64,000 nt of DNA from JAWLBM01 sp041687675 (GCA_041687675.1 JAWLBM010000008.1:62001-126000); one strand, 5' to 3'; shown: positions 44,353 through 52,956, counted from the first letter of the stretch. The notes: generated by a model not told the origin, from the letters alone. Numbers and translations are program-made.

Positions 44353-45120
44353 TCAGCCCCAGCGCTGCGTCGTGGCGGCCTGGAGCGCGGCGATGGCCCC
44401 GGAGGGCACGGCGTCCGACTCGGTCGGCGGCTCGTAGCCGACCAGCCGCGCCAGCCGCGGCTCGTCGTGGATCTCGACGACGCCGTCGTGCATGGTGACG
44501 AGGCCGGCGTCGCGGAGCTGGCGAAGGGTCCGGTTGACGTGGATTCCGGTGAGCCCGAGGGCGTCGGCGAGAAGCTGCTGGGTCAGCGGGCAGCGGTAGG
44601 AGGTCCGGGTGCCGAGGCCCGCCCGCGCCAGCCGGTGCTTGAGCTCGAGCAGCAGGTGTCCGAGCCGATCGACGGCGGTGCGGCGAGCCACATCGACCAG
44701 GCGCTCGGTGAGCAGTTCGTGCGAGCGCGCCGCCGTGGCGCAGAGCGCGACGGCCGCGTCCGGCGAGGCGCGGAGGAGGCCGGCGAGGCTGCCGGCGGAC
44801 ATCTGGCGGACGATCGAGGGCGCGGCGGTCGCGGCCTGCAGGTCGCGGTGGCCGGAGAGGAGCCCGTGCAGGCCGAGCATGTCGCCGGCGACGGCGATCT
44901 CCACCACCTGCCGCGATCCGTCCTGCAGGATCTTGTAGGTATAGGCCCAGCCTTCGACGATCAGGAAGGCTCGCCGCCCGCACGGACCGTCGAAGTCGAG
45001 CTCGCGCCGCGCCTCGACCACATGGGGCGGGCCGAAACCGGCTTCGATGGACGCCAGGACGGGCCCGTCCTGCCGCACCAGGATCTGCGGCAGGCTGTTG
45101 AACGGCTGCGGAAACGACAT
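44353..45120 (-). CDS. Crp/Fnr-family transcriptional regulator
   Basis: A 255-residue paralogue of the regulator at 19154-19876 (shared RRAFLI-EGWA--YK-L-DGSRQV segment and similar HTH, CPLTQQLLADALGLTGIHVNRTLRQLR, near 175-200). No FNR-type Cys cluster is seen at the N-terminus. It converges on the acs-pdh-acp operon with a 4-bp gap, making it a candidate local regulator. The recognition helix (GIHVNR) lacks the FNR E-x-x-S-R residues, so it may not be the factor that uses the FNR-like boxes. Confidence 0.9.
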   Translation of the reverse strand: MSFPQPFNSLPQILVRQDGPVLASIEAGFGPPHVVEARRELDFDGPCGRRAFLIVEGWAYTYKILQDGSRQVVEIAVAGDMLGLHGLLSGHRDLQAATAAPSIVRQMSAGSLAGLLRASPDAAVALCATAARSHELLTERLVDVARRTAVDRLGHLLLELKHRLARAGLGTRTSYRCPLTQQLLADALGLTGIHVNRTLRQLRDAGLVTMHDGVVEIHDEPRLARLVGYEPPTESDAVPSGAIAALQAATTQRWG

Positions 45121-45545
45121 GGTGCACCTCCGGTGCCGCCGACCGACCGTGTCACCGGTTCCTTGCGGCGTCGATGTCGTAGGTCATTGCAACTTTCGGC
45201 CGCCCGGATCCGCCATCTCCACCCCGGGACCCCGCGGCCTCCCGGCTGCATGTTCCCTCGGCGGCCATCCAATCCGACCTAAAACACAGTGTCGTTGCGA
45301 TATATCAATCTGCTCGGCTGGTTTCCGTTCCGGACGGGCGCCGTTTGCGAGCGATGCGACGCCGCTTCGGCCGTGCGGAGCGGGCCGGCAGGGCGGATCC
45401 GCGGGTCGTCCGCCCGTCTCGAAGCGATGCCATCCGACGAGGCCCGGCGCTTGAAACGGCCCCGCGCGCAGGCGACAACGGCCAGGGACATCGGGACGGA
45501 TCGGGCGACGCCCCGCTCCGCGGCCGCAGGCGACAGGAGAGCCGG
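45121..45545. other. 425-bp gene-free region upstream of Crp/Fnr and DUF2293 genes
   Basis: I see no supported gene here. It contains an AT-rich patch (about 45280-45310) with the FNR-like box and is otherwise GC-rich. Short open frames on both strands lack ribosome sites or recognisable sequence. Confidence 0.5.
45295..45308. promoter_or_regulatory. FNR/FixK-like box
   Basis: TTGCGATATATCAA has the TTG core and a perfect ATCAA half-site of the FNR/FixK consensus, in a local AT-rich patch. It lies 175 bp from the Crp/Fnr start and 237 bp from the DUF2293 start, farther than the other three boxes. Confidence 0.4.
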
Positions 45546-45860
45546 ATGAGCCGGCGCGGCGACATCGAGACGGCGCTGAGGGCGCTCGCGCCCCGGCTGC
45601 CGGCGCACGAGTTCGCGGTGGTGGCCGACCGCGCGCTGGACAGCGCCGGCCTTGCCCGCGCCGCGCCGCCGACGGCGGCCTGGCTGGCGCTCGTCGCCTA
45701 TGCGCGCCATGTCTTCACCGACTACGACCTCCTGCTGGAGGAGGGCTACGACCGGGACAGCGCCCGCCATTTCGTGCTCGACGACATGGCCGAGGTGCTC
45801 GCCGGCTGGGGCGTCCGCGGCCGGATCGGCGCCGACGACGGAGGGGAGGACGAGCCATGA
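45546..45860 (+). CDS. DUF2293-like small protein
   Basis: A 104-residue protein with the segment YARHVFTDYDLLLEEGYDRDSARHFVLDDMAEVLAGWGVRGRIG, which resembles DUF2293-type proteins; function unknown. It is soluble, with no signal. An ATG at 45546 follows GAGAGCCGG. The next gene, a GNAT acetyltransferase, overlaps it by ATGA, so the two are coupled; the acetyltransferase may modify or accompany it. Confidence 0.65.
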   Translation: MSRRGDIETALRALAPRLPAHEFAVVADRALDSAGLARAAPPTAAWLALVAYARHVFTDYDLLLEEGYDRDSARHFVLDDMAEVLAGWGVRGRIGADDGGEDEP

Positions 45861-46402
45861 CCCGGCAAGGCGGCGACAGCGGCGGAACCGTGATCCGCGA
45901 GAGCCGGCCCGCGGACCTTCCGGCCCTCGAGGCGCTCTACCCGGCCGCCTTCCCGGAGGAGGACCTCCTGCCGCTCGTCCGCGACCTCCTCCGGCAGGAG
46001 GCGGGGGTCCTCTCGCTAGTGGCCGCCGCCGGCGGAGTGCCGGTGGGCCACGTCGTGTTCACCCGCGGCGACCTCGCCGGCGCTCCCGGCGTGGTCGCCC
46101 TCCTGGGGCCGCTCGCGGTCGCCCCGGACCGGCAGGGGCGCGGGATCGCCGGCGACCTCGTCCGGGAGGGCCTCAGGCGCCTCCGGGCCGACGGCGTCCG
46201 CCAGGTGAACGTCCTCGGCGATCCCGCCTACTACGGCCGCTTCGGCTTCGCGCCGGACCGCACCGTGCTGCCGCCCTGTCCGCTTCCGGAGGACTGGAGC
46301 GAGGCCTGGCAACGGCTCAGCCTCGGCGATGGCGGACCGCTGCCCGGCGGCAGGCTGGAGCTCCCGCCGCCCTGGCGCAATCCGGCGCTCTGGCAGCCCT
46401 GA
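45857..46402 (+). CDS. GNAT N-acetyltransferase
   Basis: A 181-residue acetyltransferase, close to the YhbS subgroup: ALEALYPAAFPEEDLLPLVRDLL, GHVVFTRGDL, LLGPLAVAPDRQGRGIAGDLVREGLRRLR with the acetyl-CoA loop R/Q-x-x-G-x-G/A near 100, and VLGDPAYYGRFGFAPD. It likely acetylates a small molecule or a protein N-terminus. Start overlaps the DUF2293 stop as ATGA. Confidence 0.88.
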   Translation: MTRQGGDSGGTVIRESRPADLPALEALYPAAFPEEDLLPLVRDLLRQEAGVLSLVAAAGGVPVGHVVFTRGDLAGAPGVVALLGPLAVAPDRQGRGIAGDLVREGLRRLRADGVRQVNVLGDPAYYGRFGFAPDRTVLPPCPLPEDWSEAWQRLSLGDGGPLPGGRLELPPPWRNPALWQP

Positions 46403-46439
46403 GCCATGCGGTCGCCGGCGCCGCGGCGGCCTTTCGCAC

Positions 46440-46458
46440 ATGAACGGCGGATGAACGG
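46440..46458. promoter_or_regulatory. Tandem 8-bp operator repeats (11-bp period), copy 1
   Basis: ATGAACGG-CGG-ATGAACGG: two identical 8-mers spaced one helical turn apart, 83 bp before the small exported protein gene at 46542. The same 19-mer occurs inverted at 50737-50755. The spacing fits OmpR/PhoB-family response regulators. Confidence 0.55.
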
Positions 46459-46541
46459 CCGATTCAGGCGAGGTGCACCGCCCGTGGCGCAATCTTGTCG
46501 CCATGATGTCGGAACCGGGGACACAGCCAGGAGGACCGACG

Positions 46542-46733
46542 ATGTCGCGGAGCACGATCGCCGCCGCGGTGCTCGCCCTCGCCGCCTTTCTGCTCGCCGG
46601 GCTGATCGCCTCGGCCTCGGCGGGCTGGCGCGTGTCCGGGACCACGCCGGGCTCGGTGCTGACCCCCGTCGAGATGACCGCCGGCGCCGGCGCGGCGGCC
46701 GCCTGGACCGGAGCGCCCGCCCGCCTCGACTGA
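46542..46733 (+). CDS. Small exported or membrane-anchored protein
   Basis: A 63-residue protein: a hydrophobic helix at about 5-27 (TIAAAVLALAAFLLAGLIASASAG) resembling a signal peptide or anchor, then a short Gly/Ala/Pro tail. GGAGG lies seven bases before ATG 46542, supporting translation. No family recognised. It is followed by a terminator shared with ilvD and preceded by the 11-bp-period repeats that are also found ahead of the OmpA gene, so both may belong to one envelope regulon. Confidence 0.62.
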   Translation: MSRSTIAAAVLALAAFLLAGLIASASAGWRVSGTTPGSVLTPVEMTAGAGAAAAWTGAPARLD

Positions 46734-46754
46734 AGTGCGGAACGGGACGAAAAA

Positions 46755-46774
46755 GGGCGGCTCGCGGGCCGCCC
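46755..46774 (-). terminator. Rho-independent terminator of ilvD (possibly bidirectional)
   Basis: A 7-bp GC stem (46755-46761 with 46768-46774) and 6-nt loop. On the minus strand it is followed directly by a T run (positions 46754 down to 46750), 26 bp after the ilvD stop. In the plus direction it is followed by CTTCAGTT, so it may also end the small gene at 46542. Confidence 0.8.
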
Positions 46775-46800
46775 CTTCAGTTCAATTTCCGGCAGACCCC

Positions 46801-48657
46801 TCAGCGCTCGATCTGGCCGACGTCGCGGACGGCGCCCCTGGCGGCGCTGGTGGTCATCGCGGCATAGGCGCGGAGCGCGGGGGTCACCTTGCGCGGGCGC
46901 GGCTCGGCGGGCTTCCAGCCGTCGCGGCCCATCGCCTCGCGGGCGGCGCGGCGCTCGGCCAGCACGGCGGCCGGCACGTCGACCCGGATCACCCGCTCGG
47001 GGATGTCGATGACGATGGTGTCGCCCTCCTCGACGAGGCCGATGGCGCCGCCCTCGGCCGCCTCGGGGGAGACGTGGCCGATGGAAAGGCCCGAGGTGCC
47101 GCCGGAGAAGCGGCCGTCGGTGACCAGCGCGCAGGCCTTCCCCAGCCCCTTCGACTTCAGGTAGCTGGTCGGGTAGAGCATCTCCTGCATGCCGGGGCCG
47201 CCCTTCGGGCCCTCGTAGCGGATCAGCACCACGTCGCCGGCCTTCACCCTGCCGCCGAGGATGCCCTTCACCGCCGCGTCCTGGCTCTCGAAGATGCGCG
47301 CCGGGCCGGTGAACTTCAGGATCGTTTCGTCGACGCCGGCCGTCTTCACGATGCAGCCGTCCTCGGCGAGGTTGCCGTAGAGCACCGCGAGGCCGCCGTC
47401 CCTGGAGAAGGCGTGCTCGACCGAGCGGATCGCCCCCGCTTCGCGGTCGAGGTCGAGGTCGTCCCAGCGGCGCTCCTGGCTGAAGGCGGTCTGGCTCGGC
47501 ACGCCGCCCGGCGCCGCCCGGTAGAAGGTGCGCACGGTCTCGGAGTTGGTGCGCGAGATGTCCCAGCGGTCCAGCGCGTCCCTCATCGTGGCCGAGTGGA
47601 CGGTGGGAAGGTCGCCGTGGATCAGCCCGGCGCGCTCCAGCTCGCCGAGGATCGCCATGATGCCGCCGGCGCGGTGGACGTCCTCCATGTGGACGTTGGC
47701 GACCGAGGGCGCGACCTTGCACAGCACCGGCACCCGGCGCGACAGCCGGTCGATGTCCTTCATCTGGAAGTCGACGCCGGCCTCGTGGGCGGCGGCGAGG
47801 AGGTGCAGCACCGTGTTGGTCGACCCGCCCATGGCGATGTCGAGGGTCATCGCGTTCTCGAACGCCGCGAAGCTGGCGATCGAGCGGGGCAGCACGCTGG
47901 CGTCGTCCTGCTCGTACCAGCGGCGGGCGAGGTCGACGACGAGGTGGCCGGCCTCGACGAACAGCCGGCGGCGGTCGGCGTGGGTGGCGAGCGTCGAGCC
48001 GTTGCCGGGCAGCGACAGGCCGAGCGCCTCGGTGAGGCAGTTCATCGAGTTGGCGGTGAACATGCCCGAGCAGGAGCCGCAGGTCGGGCAGGCCGAGCGC
48101 TCGATGGCCTTCAGGTCCTCCTCGGGGATCGCCTCGTCGGCGGCGGCGACCATGGCGTCGACGAGGTCGAGCTTGCGCGCCGCGCCGGTGGACAGAACCA
48201 CCTTGCCGGCCTCCATCGGGCCGCCGGAGACGAACACCACCGGGATGTTCAGGCGCATCGCCGCCATCAGCATGCCGGGGGTGATCTTGTCGCAGTTGGA
48301 GATGCAGACCATGGCGTCGGCGCAGTGCGCGTTGACCATGTACTCGACGCTGTCGGCGATCAGGTCGCGCGAGGGCAGCGAGTAGAGCATGCCGTCGTGG
48401 CCCATCGCGATGCCGTCGTCGACCGCGATGGTGTTGAACTCCTTGGCGACGCCGCCGGCCTTTTCGATCTCGCGGGCGACCAGCTGGCCGAGGTCCTTCA
48501 GATGGACGTGGCCCGGCACGAACTGGGTGAAGGAGTTCACCACCGCGATGATCGGCTTGCCGAAGTCCTCGTCCTTCATGCCCGTCGCGCGCCAGAGGCC
48601 GCGGGCGCCGGCCATGTTGCGTCCGTGGGTGGTCGTGCGCGAGCGGTAGGCGGGCAT
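46801..48657 (-). CDS. ilvD: Dihydroxy-acid dehydratase
   Basis: A 618-residue IlvD, which dehydrates dihydroxy-acids to 2-oxoacids in branched-chain amino acid synthesis using an iron-sulfur cluster. Signatures: CDKITPGMLMA near 122-133, CPTCGSCSGMFTANSMNCLTEALGL near 195-218 and the conserved start MPAYRSRTTTHGRNMAGARGLW. The E. coli-type length (about 616) agrees. The start at 48657 follows GGGAG nine bases upstream; the open frame extends 30 codons further but without homology. A T-run terminator follows. Confidence 0.97.
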   Translation of the reverse strand: MPAYRSRTTTHGRNMAGARGLWRATGMKDEDFGKPIIAVVNSFTQFVPGHVHLKDLGQLVAREIEKAGGVAKEFNTIAVDDGIAMGHDGMLYSLPSRDLIADSVEYMVNAHCADAMVCISNCDKITPGMLMAAMRLNIPVVFVSGGPMEAGKVVLSTGAARKLDLVDAMVAAADEAIPEEDLKAIERSACPTCGSCSGMFTANSMNCLTEALGLSLPGNGSTLATHADRRRLFVEAGHLVVDLARRWYEQDDASVLPRSIASFAAFENAMTLDIAMGGSTNTVLHLLAAAHEAGVDFQMKDIDRLSRRVPVLCKVAPSVANVHMEDVHRAGGIMAILGELERAGLIHGDLPTVHSATMRDALDRWDISRTNSETVRTFYRAAPGGVPSQTAFSQERRWDDLDLDREAGAIRSVEHAFSRDGGLAVLYGNLAEDGCIVKTAGVDETILKFTGPARIFESQDAAVKGILGGRVKAGDVVLIRYEGPKGGPGMQEMLYPTSYLKSKGLGKACALVTDGRFSGGTSGLSIGHVSPEAAEGGAIGLVEEGDTIVIDIPERVIRVDVPAAVLAERRAAREAMGRDGWKPAEPRPRKVTPALRAYAAMTTSAARGAVRDVGQIER

Positions 48658-48952
48658 CCGGATCAACTCCCTCGAAGACAGGAAGCCCGTCATATCGGCA
48701 GGGCGCGGGCCACCGCAAGTCCCGCGGCCGCGCAATTCGCCCCGCACGAGGCCGCGGCCGCCGGGTCAATCCGGCCCAGCGGGGGCGGGCGGGACCCGGG
48801 CGCGGGGAACCGCGGCGGGGAACAAGGGGGCCGGCCGGCGGGCTTCCTCCCGGGCGGGGGCGCAGGACCGGCCGCGCGATACCGCGGATCCGATGACGTG
48901 AATCGACACTACGACGAAGCATATCGGCTGAATCGCAGCTAACCGGCATGAA

Positions 48953-48968
48953 ATTCGTCGCATCGAAT
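48953..48968. promoter_or_regulatory. Inverted repeat upstream of saccharopine-dehydrogenase-like gene
   Basis: ATTCG-N6-CGAAT, perfect 5-bp arms, in an AT-richer segment of the 372-bp ilvD/lysine-dehydrogenase-like divergent region (48658-49029), 61 bp before the second gene's start. It fits an operator; no regulator is assigned. I see nothing else in this gap. Confidence 0.4.
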
Positions 48969-49029
48969 CTGCCGTCTTGACGAGATCGGCGGCATCCTTG
49001 GGGCAGGAGACATTCGAGGAGGGTTTCAC

Positions 49030-50133
49030 ATGCGGGACATCGTGGTCGTCGGGGCGGGCAAGATCGGCTCCACCATCGCGGACATGCTGGCCGCCAGCGG
49101 CGACTACCGGGTCACCGTGGCCGACCGTTCGCGCGAGCAGCTGGACCGGATGGAGACGGGCCCGGGCGTCGAGCGGGCGGTCGTCGACATCGAGGACAAC
49201 CGCGGCCTCGTCCGGCTGATCTCCGGCGCCTGGGCGGTGCTGTCGGCGGCCCCGTTCAACCTCACCATCCGCGTCGCCGAGGCGGCCAAGGCGGCCGGCG
49301 CCAACTATCTCGACCTCACCGAGGACGTCGCCACCACCCGCCGGGTGAAGGAACTCGCCCGCGGCGCCGACACCGCCTTCGTCCCCCAGTGCGGCCTCGC
49401 GCCGGGCTTCATCTCCATCGTCGCCGCCGACCTCGCCCGCCGCTTCGACACGGTGGACAGCCTGCGCATGCGGGTCGGCGCGCTGCCGCAGTTCCCGTCC
49501 AACGCGCTCAACTACAATCTCACCTGGTCGACGGACGGCGTCATCAACGAGTACTGCGAGCCCTGCGAGGCGATCGTCAACGGCGAGCTCCGCGAGGTGT
49601 CGCCGCTGGAGGAGCGCGAGGAGTTCTCCCTCGACGGCGTCGCCTACGAGGCGTTCAACACCTCCGGCGGCCTCGGCACCCTCTGCGAGACGCTGAAGGG
49701 CGAGGTGCGCACGCTCAACTACAAGACCATCCGCTATCCCGGCCACGCGGCGATCATGAAGGCGCTGCTCAACGACCTGCGCCTGCGCGACCGCCGCGAC
49801 GTGCTGAAGGACATTCTCGAGCAGGCCGTGCCGACCACGCTTCAGGACGTGGTGATCGTGTTCGTCACCGTCAGCGGCACCCGGGCGGGACGGCTGGTCC
49901 AGGAGACCTACGCCAACAAGGTCTATTCGCGGCCGATCGGCGGGGTGATGCACTCGGCGATCCAGGTCACCACCGCCGCCGGCATCTGCGGCGTGCTCGA
50001 CCTTCTCGCCGAGGGCCGGATCCCGCGGACCGGCCTGGTGCGCCAGGAGGACGTGCCGCTCGCCGCCTTCCTCGCCAACCGCTTCGGCAAGGTCTACGCG
50101 GTCGCCGAGCCGGCCGCCGTCGTCGCCGCCTGA
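49030..50133 (+). CDS. Saccharopine-dehydrogenase-family oxidoreductase (lysine 6-dehydrogenase-like)
   Basis: A 367-residue NAD(P)-linked enzyme. The Rossmann loop is at 5-14 (VVVGAGKIGS); AKAAGANYLDLTED and FVPQCGLAPGFISIVAADLARRFD follow, then the beta-rich catalytic half with LNYKTIRYPGHAAIMKALLNDL. This pattern matches lysine 6-dehydrogenase or related family members of rhizobia, which deaminate lysine at the 6-position to start its degradation. Exact substrate unproven. GAGGAGGGTTTCAC precedes the ATG; an inverted repeat 61 bp upstream may regulate it. Confidence 0.82.
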   Translation: MRDIVVVGAGKIGSTIADMLAASGDYRVTVADRSREQLDRMETGPGVERAVVDIEDNRGLVRLISGAWAVLSAAPFNLTIRVAEAAKAAGANYLDLTEDVATTRRVKELARGADTAFVPQCGLAPGFISIVAADLARRFDTVDSLRMRVGALPQFPSNALNYNLTWSTDGVINEYCEPCEAIVNGELREVSPLEEREEFSLDGVAYEAFNTSGGLGTLCETLKGEVRTLNYKTIRYPGHAAIMKALLNDLRLRDRRDVLKDILEQAVPTTLQDVVIVFVTVSGTRAGRLVQETYANKVYSRPIGGVMHSAIQVTTAAGICGVLDLLAEGRIPRTGLVRQEDVPLAAFLANRFGKVYAVAEPAAVVAA

Positions 50134-50224
50134 GCCTTGCGGATCCGGCTTGACGCGCCCGGCCGGGCGCGTCAGACCTGCCGCGGCCCCGTGCTGACGC
50201 GGGGCGCCGGACGGGAGCGGGACC

Positions 50225-50713
50225 ATGGCGATCGACGAGGCCTTCCTTCAGGACCTGCTCGAGCAGGAGCGGCGGCTCACCTTTCCCCGGTTCGACAACG
50301 ACACCGCCATCGACCTCGGGCTGATGCTGGTCGAGGTCGCCCGCGAGCGCGGCCTGCCGCTCACCATCGGCGTGACCCGCGCCGAGCAGCGGATCTTCCA
50401 CGTGGCTCTTGCGGGGACCGTGGCGGACAACGACCACTGGGTCGCGCGCAAGTCGGCCGTCGTGATGCGCTTCGGCCACTCCTCCTTCTACGTCGGCCAG
50501 TCGACCGCCGCGCGCGGCGTCGGCTTCGAGGAGCGCTACCTGGTCGACCCGCGGGCCTTCGCGCCGCACGGCGGCAGCTTCCCGATCACCGTGGACGGCA
50601 CCGGCCTGGTCGGCACCGTCACCGTCTCCGGCCTGCCGCAGGCCGAGGACCACGCGCTCGTGGTGGAGGTGCTCGGCCGCTTCCTGCGCGAGCGCTTCGG
50701 CAAGGACGTCTGA
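50225..50713 (+). CDS. UPF0303 / DUF336 (HbpS-like) protein
   Basis: A 162-residue protein of the UPF0303/heme-degrading-domain family: DNDTAIDLGLMLVEVARERGLPLTIGVTRAEQRIFHVALAGT, then VVMRFGHSSFYVGQS and GGSFPITVDGTGLVGTVTVSGLPQAEDHALVVE. The fold is shared with HbpS (heme binding) and GlcG. Specific role is unknown; heme handling or general stress roles have been proposed for relatives. The gene stands 91 bp behind the saccharopine-dehydrogenase-like gene and may be co-transcribed. Confidence 0.87.
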   Translation: MAIDEAFLQDLLEQERRLTFPRFDNDTAIDLGLMLVEVARERGLPLTIGVTRAEQRIFHVALAGTVADNDHWVARKSAVVMRFGHSSFYVGQSTAARGVGFEERYLVDPRAFAPHGGSFPITVDGTGLVGTVTVSGLPQAEDHALVVEVLGRFLRERFGKDV

Positions 50714-50736
50714 CCGGCGCCGCCAAGCTGAACGAC

Positions 50737-50773
50737 CCGTTCATCCGCCGTTCATCTCTACTTCGGTGAACGG
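50737..50773. promoter_or_regulatory. Tandem and inverted 8-bp operator repeats, copy 2
   Basis: Two CCGTTCAT units (50737-50744, 50748-50755; 11-bp period) form the exact reverse complement of the 19-mer at 46440-46458. A third, inverted GTGAACGG lies at 50766-50773. The set sits about 180-220 bp before the OmpA gene. A weaker GTTCA unit follows near 50800. Confidence 0.55.
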
Positions 50774-50955
50774 AGAAAAACTTCCCATTCATCGCGGGTT
50801 CAGTCGAGCCGGATACTGTAGCGGCCAGGAAAGACCACCAGGCCGCGTTTCCCTCTGCCCGAACTACTCAGGCGATTCGCCTGGACGACTTGGCATCCGG
50901 AACGTGATGCGCGGTCGGGGGTTAAGGCGGCAGACGGTTTCCGAGGAGACGACAG

Positions 50956-52956
50956 ATGACACGACTGAAGACCGCCCTGCTCGCGAGCGCCATCCTGCCC
51001 GGCATGATGGCGCCCGGCCTCGCCGCGGGCCTCCCCCGCGCCGCGCTCGACCGCCCCTCCGACCTCATCCGGGTGCAGGACGCCCCGGTCGAATGCGGCC
51101 CCGGCACCGGAGTGGAGTGCCCGTCCGGCGTCGAGGAGGAACTGAAGAAGCGCAGGAACAACCGCGACGGCCAGGCCGAGGGCCAGGGCCGAGAGCGCGG
51201 ACAGGAGCGCCGCCGTGACCGGCAGGAACAGCCCGCGGAGAGCGAGCTGCTCGAGCAGTTGCAGCAGGAGCAGGGCGAGGGCCAGGGCCAGGCCGGCGAG
51301 CAGCAGCGCCGCCGCGAGGAGCGCCGCGAGCGCCGCGCTGAGGAGCGCCGGCAGCAGGAGGAGCAGCAGCAGCAGCAGGCCGAGGAGCAGCAGCGCCAGG
51401 CCGAGGAGCAGCAGCGCCAGGCCGAGGAGCAGCAGCAGCAGGCCGAGGAGGAGCAGCAGCGCCTCGCCGACGAGCTTCTCCGCGAGCAGCAGCAGCAAGC
51501 CGAGGAGCAGCAGCGCCAGGCCGAGGAGCTTCTCCGCCAGCAGGAGGAGGAGCAGCGCCGCGCCGAGGAGCAGCAGCAGCAACAGGCCGAGGAGGAGCAG
51601 CGCCAGGCCGAGGAGCTTCTTCGCCAGCAGGAGGAGGAGCAGCGCCGCGCCGAGGAGCAGCGCCAGGCGGAGGAAGAGCAGCGCCGCGCCGAGGAGCAGC
51701 AGGCCGAGGAGGAGCAGCGCTCCGCCGAGGAAGAGCTGACCGAGGAGCAGCAGCGCCGCCGCCAGGAGCGCCGCGAGCGCCGCGCCGAGGAGCAGCGACA
51801 GCAGCAGGAGGAGGAGCAGCGCCAGGCGGACGAACTGCTTCGCCAGCAGCAGCAGGAGGAGCAGCTCCAGCGCACCCGGCAGCCCGGGCTCGGGGAGCAG
51901 CTCGAGCAGGAACTGCAGCCGCAGCCGCGCGCCGAGCGCCGGCAGGAGCGTCCCGACGAGGCCCGCCGCGAGCGGGTGGAGCGGCTGCGCGACCAGCGCC
52001 GCGAGCGCCGCGAGCGGATCGAGTCGATCCGCGACGAGGCTCGGGAGGAAGGTCGCCGGGAGACGCTGCAGGACCTCCGCGAGCAGCGCCGCGAGCGTCG
52101 CGTCGACGGCCGCCTCGTCATCGAGGAGGGCGACGGCCGCGTGATCATCACCCGCCGCAACGGCGACGTGATCATCCGCAACGACGAGAGCGAGCGCATC
52201 CGCGAGAACGCCCGGGAGGTCGACGTCACCCGGCTGGCCGGCGGCTTCCAGGAGGTCGTCGTCACCCGCCCGAACGGCGTGCGCGTGATCACCCTCCGCG
52301 ATCCCGAGGGCCGCGTGATCCGTCGCACCAGGGTGATGCCGAACGGGCAGCGCTACGTGCTGTTCGCCAACGAGCCCGGCTCCTGGGACCGTCCGGAAGA
52401 CTTCATCGTCACCCTGCCGCCGCCGGTGATCACCATCCCGCGCGACCGCTACATCGTCGAGGCCGAGCAGGCCGCGCCGGGGGTCATCTACGAGACCTTC
52501 GCCGCACCACTGGTGCAGCCGGTCGAGCGCCGCTACACCCTCGACCAGGTGGTGAACTCGCAGGACCTTCTCGATCGCATGCGGCGGGTCGACATCGACT
52601 CGATCACCTTCGAGACCGGCTCCTGGCGGGTCGACGAGAGCCAGATCGAGGCGCTCGACGCGATCGCCGAATCCGTGCTTCAGATGATTGATGAGAACCC
52701 GGACGAGGTGTTCCTCATCGAGGGCCACACCGACGCCGTCGGCTCCGACCTCGACAACCTGACGCTGTCGGACCGTCGCGCCGAGGAGATCGCCTACCTG
52801 CTCACCGAGTACTACGACGTGCCGGCGGAGAACCTGACCACCAAGGGCTACGGCGAGCGCTACCTGAAGGTGCCGACGGAGGGTCCCTCGCGGGAGAACC
52901 GCCGCGTCACCATGCGCCGGATCACGCCGCTGCTGGAGACCGCGGACGTCCGCTGA
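50956..52956 (+). CDS. OmpA-family protein with long Gln/Glu/Arg-rich coiled-coil region
   Basis: A 666-residue envelope protein. Residues 1-25 are a signal peptide (ending GLAAG). From about 55 to 375 it is a Glu/Gln/Arg/Ala-rich low-complexity stretch, strongly coiled-coil, with 7-residue AEEQQRQ units and a 29-residue tandem repeat (DNA period 87 bp from 51520). A beta-rich region (about 380-500: RRVDGRLVIEEGDGRVIITR) precedes the OmpA peptidoglycan-binding domain at about 545-660 (GHTDAVGSDLDNLTLSDRRAE, NRRVTMRR). It probably spans from the outer membrane to peptidoglycan. Regulatory repeats lie upstream. Confidence 0.9.
   Translation: MTRLKTALLASAILPGMMAPGLAAGLPRAALDRPSDLIRVQDAPVECGPGTGVECPSGVEEELKKRRNNRDGQAEGQGRERGQERRRDRQEQPAESELLEQLQQEQGEGQGQAGEQQRRREERRERRAEERRQQEEQQQQQAEEQQRQAEEQQRQAEEQQQQAEEEQQRLADELLREQQQQAEEQQRQAEELLRQQEEEQRRAEEQQQQQAEEEQRQAEELLRQQEEEQRRAEEQRQAEEEQRRAEEQQAEEEQRSAEEELTEEQQRRRQERRERRAEEQRQQQEEEQRQADELLRQQQQEEQLQRTRQPGLGEQLEQELQPQPRAERRQERPDEARRERVERLRDQRRERRERIESIRDEAREEGRRETLQDLREQRRERRVDGRLVIEEGDGRVIITRRNGDVIIRNDESERIRENAREVDVTRLAGGFQEVVVTRPNGVRVITLRDPEGRVIRRTRVMPNGQRYVLFANEPGSWDRPEDFIVTLPPPVITIPRDRYIVEAEQAAPGVIYETFAAPLVQPVERRYTLDQVVNSQDLLDRMRRVDIDSITFETGSWRVDESQIEALDAIAESVLQMIDENPDEVFLIEGHTDAVGSDLDNLTLSDRRAEEIAYLLTEYYDVPAENLTTKGYGERYLKVPTEGPSRENRRVTMRRITPLLETADVR

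Noticed and set aside
45289..45549. An 86-codon plus-strand frame in the gap before the DUF2293 gene
   Set aside because: It has no ribosome site, no recognisable composition, and overlaps the AT-rich promoter-like patch; it was not kept as a gene.
51240..51860. Short regularly spaced repeats that could suggest a CRISPR array or a satellite
   Set aside because: They are in frame, encode Glu/Gln/Arg heptads and lie inside the OmpA-family gene between its signal peptide and C-terminal domain. There are no unique spacers.
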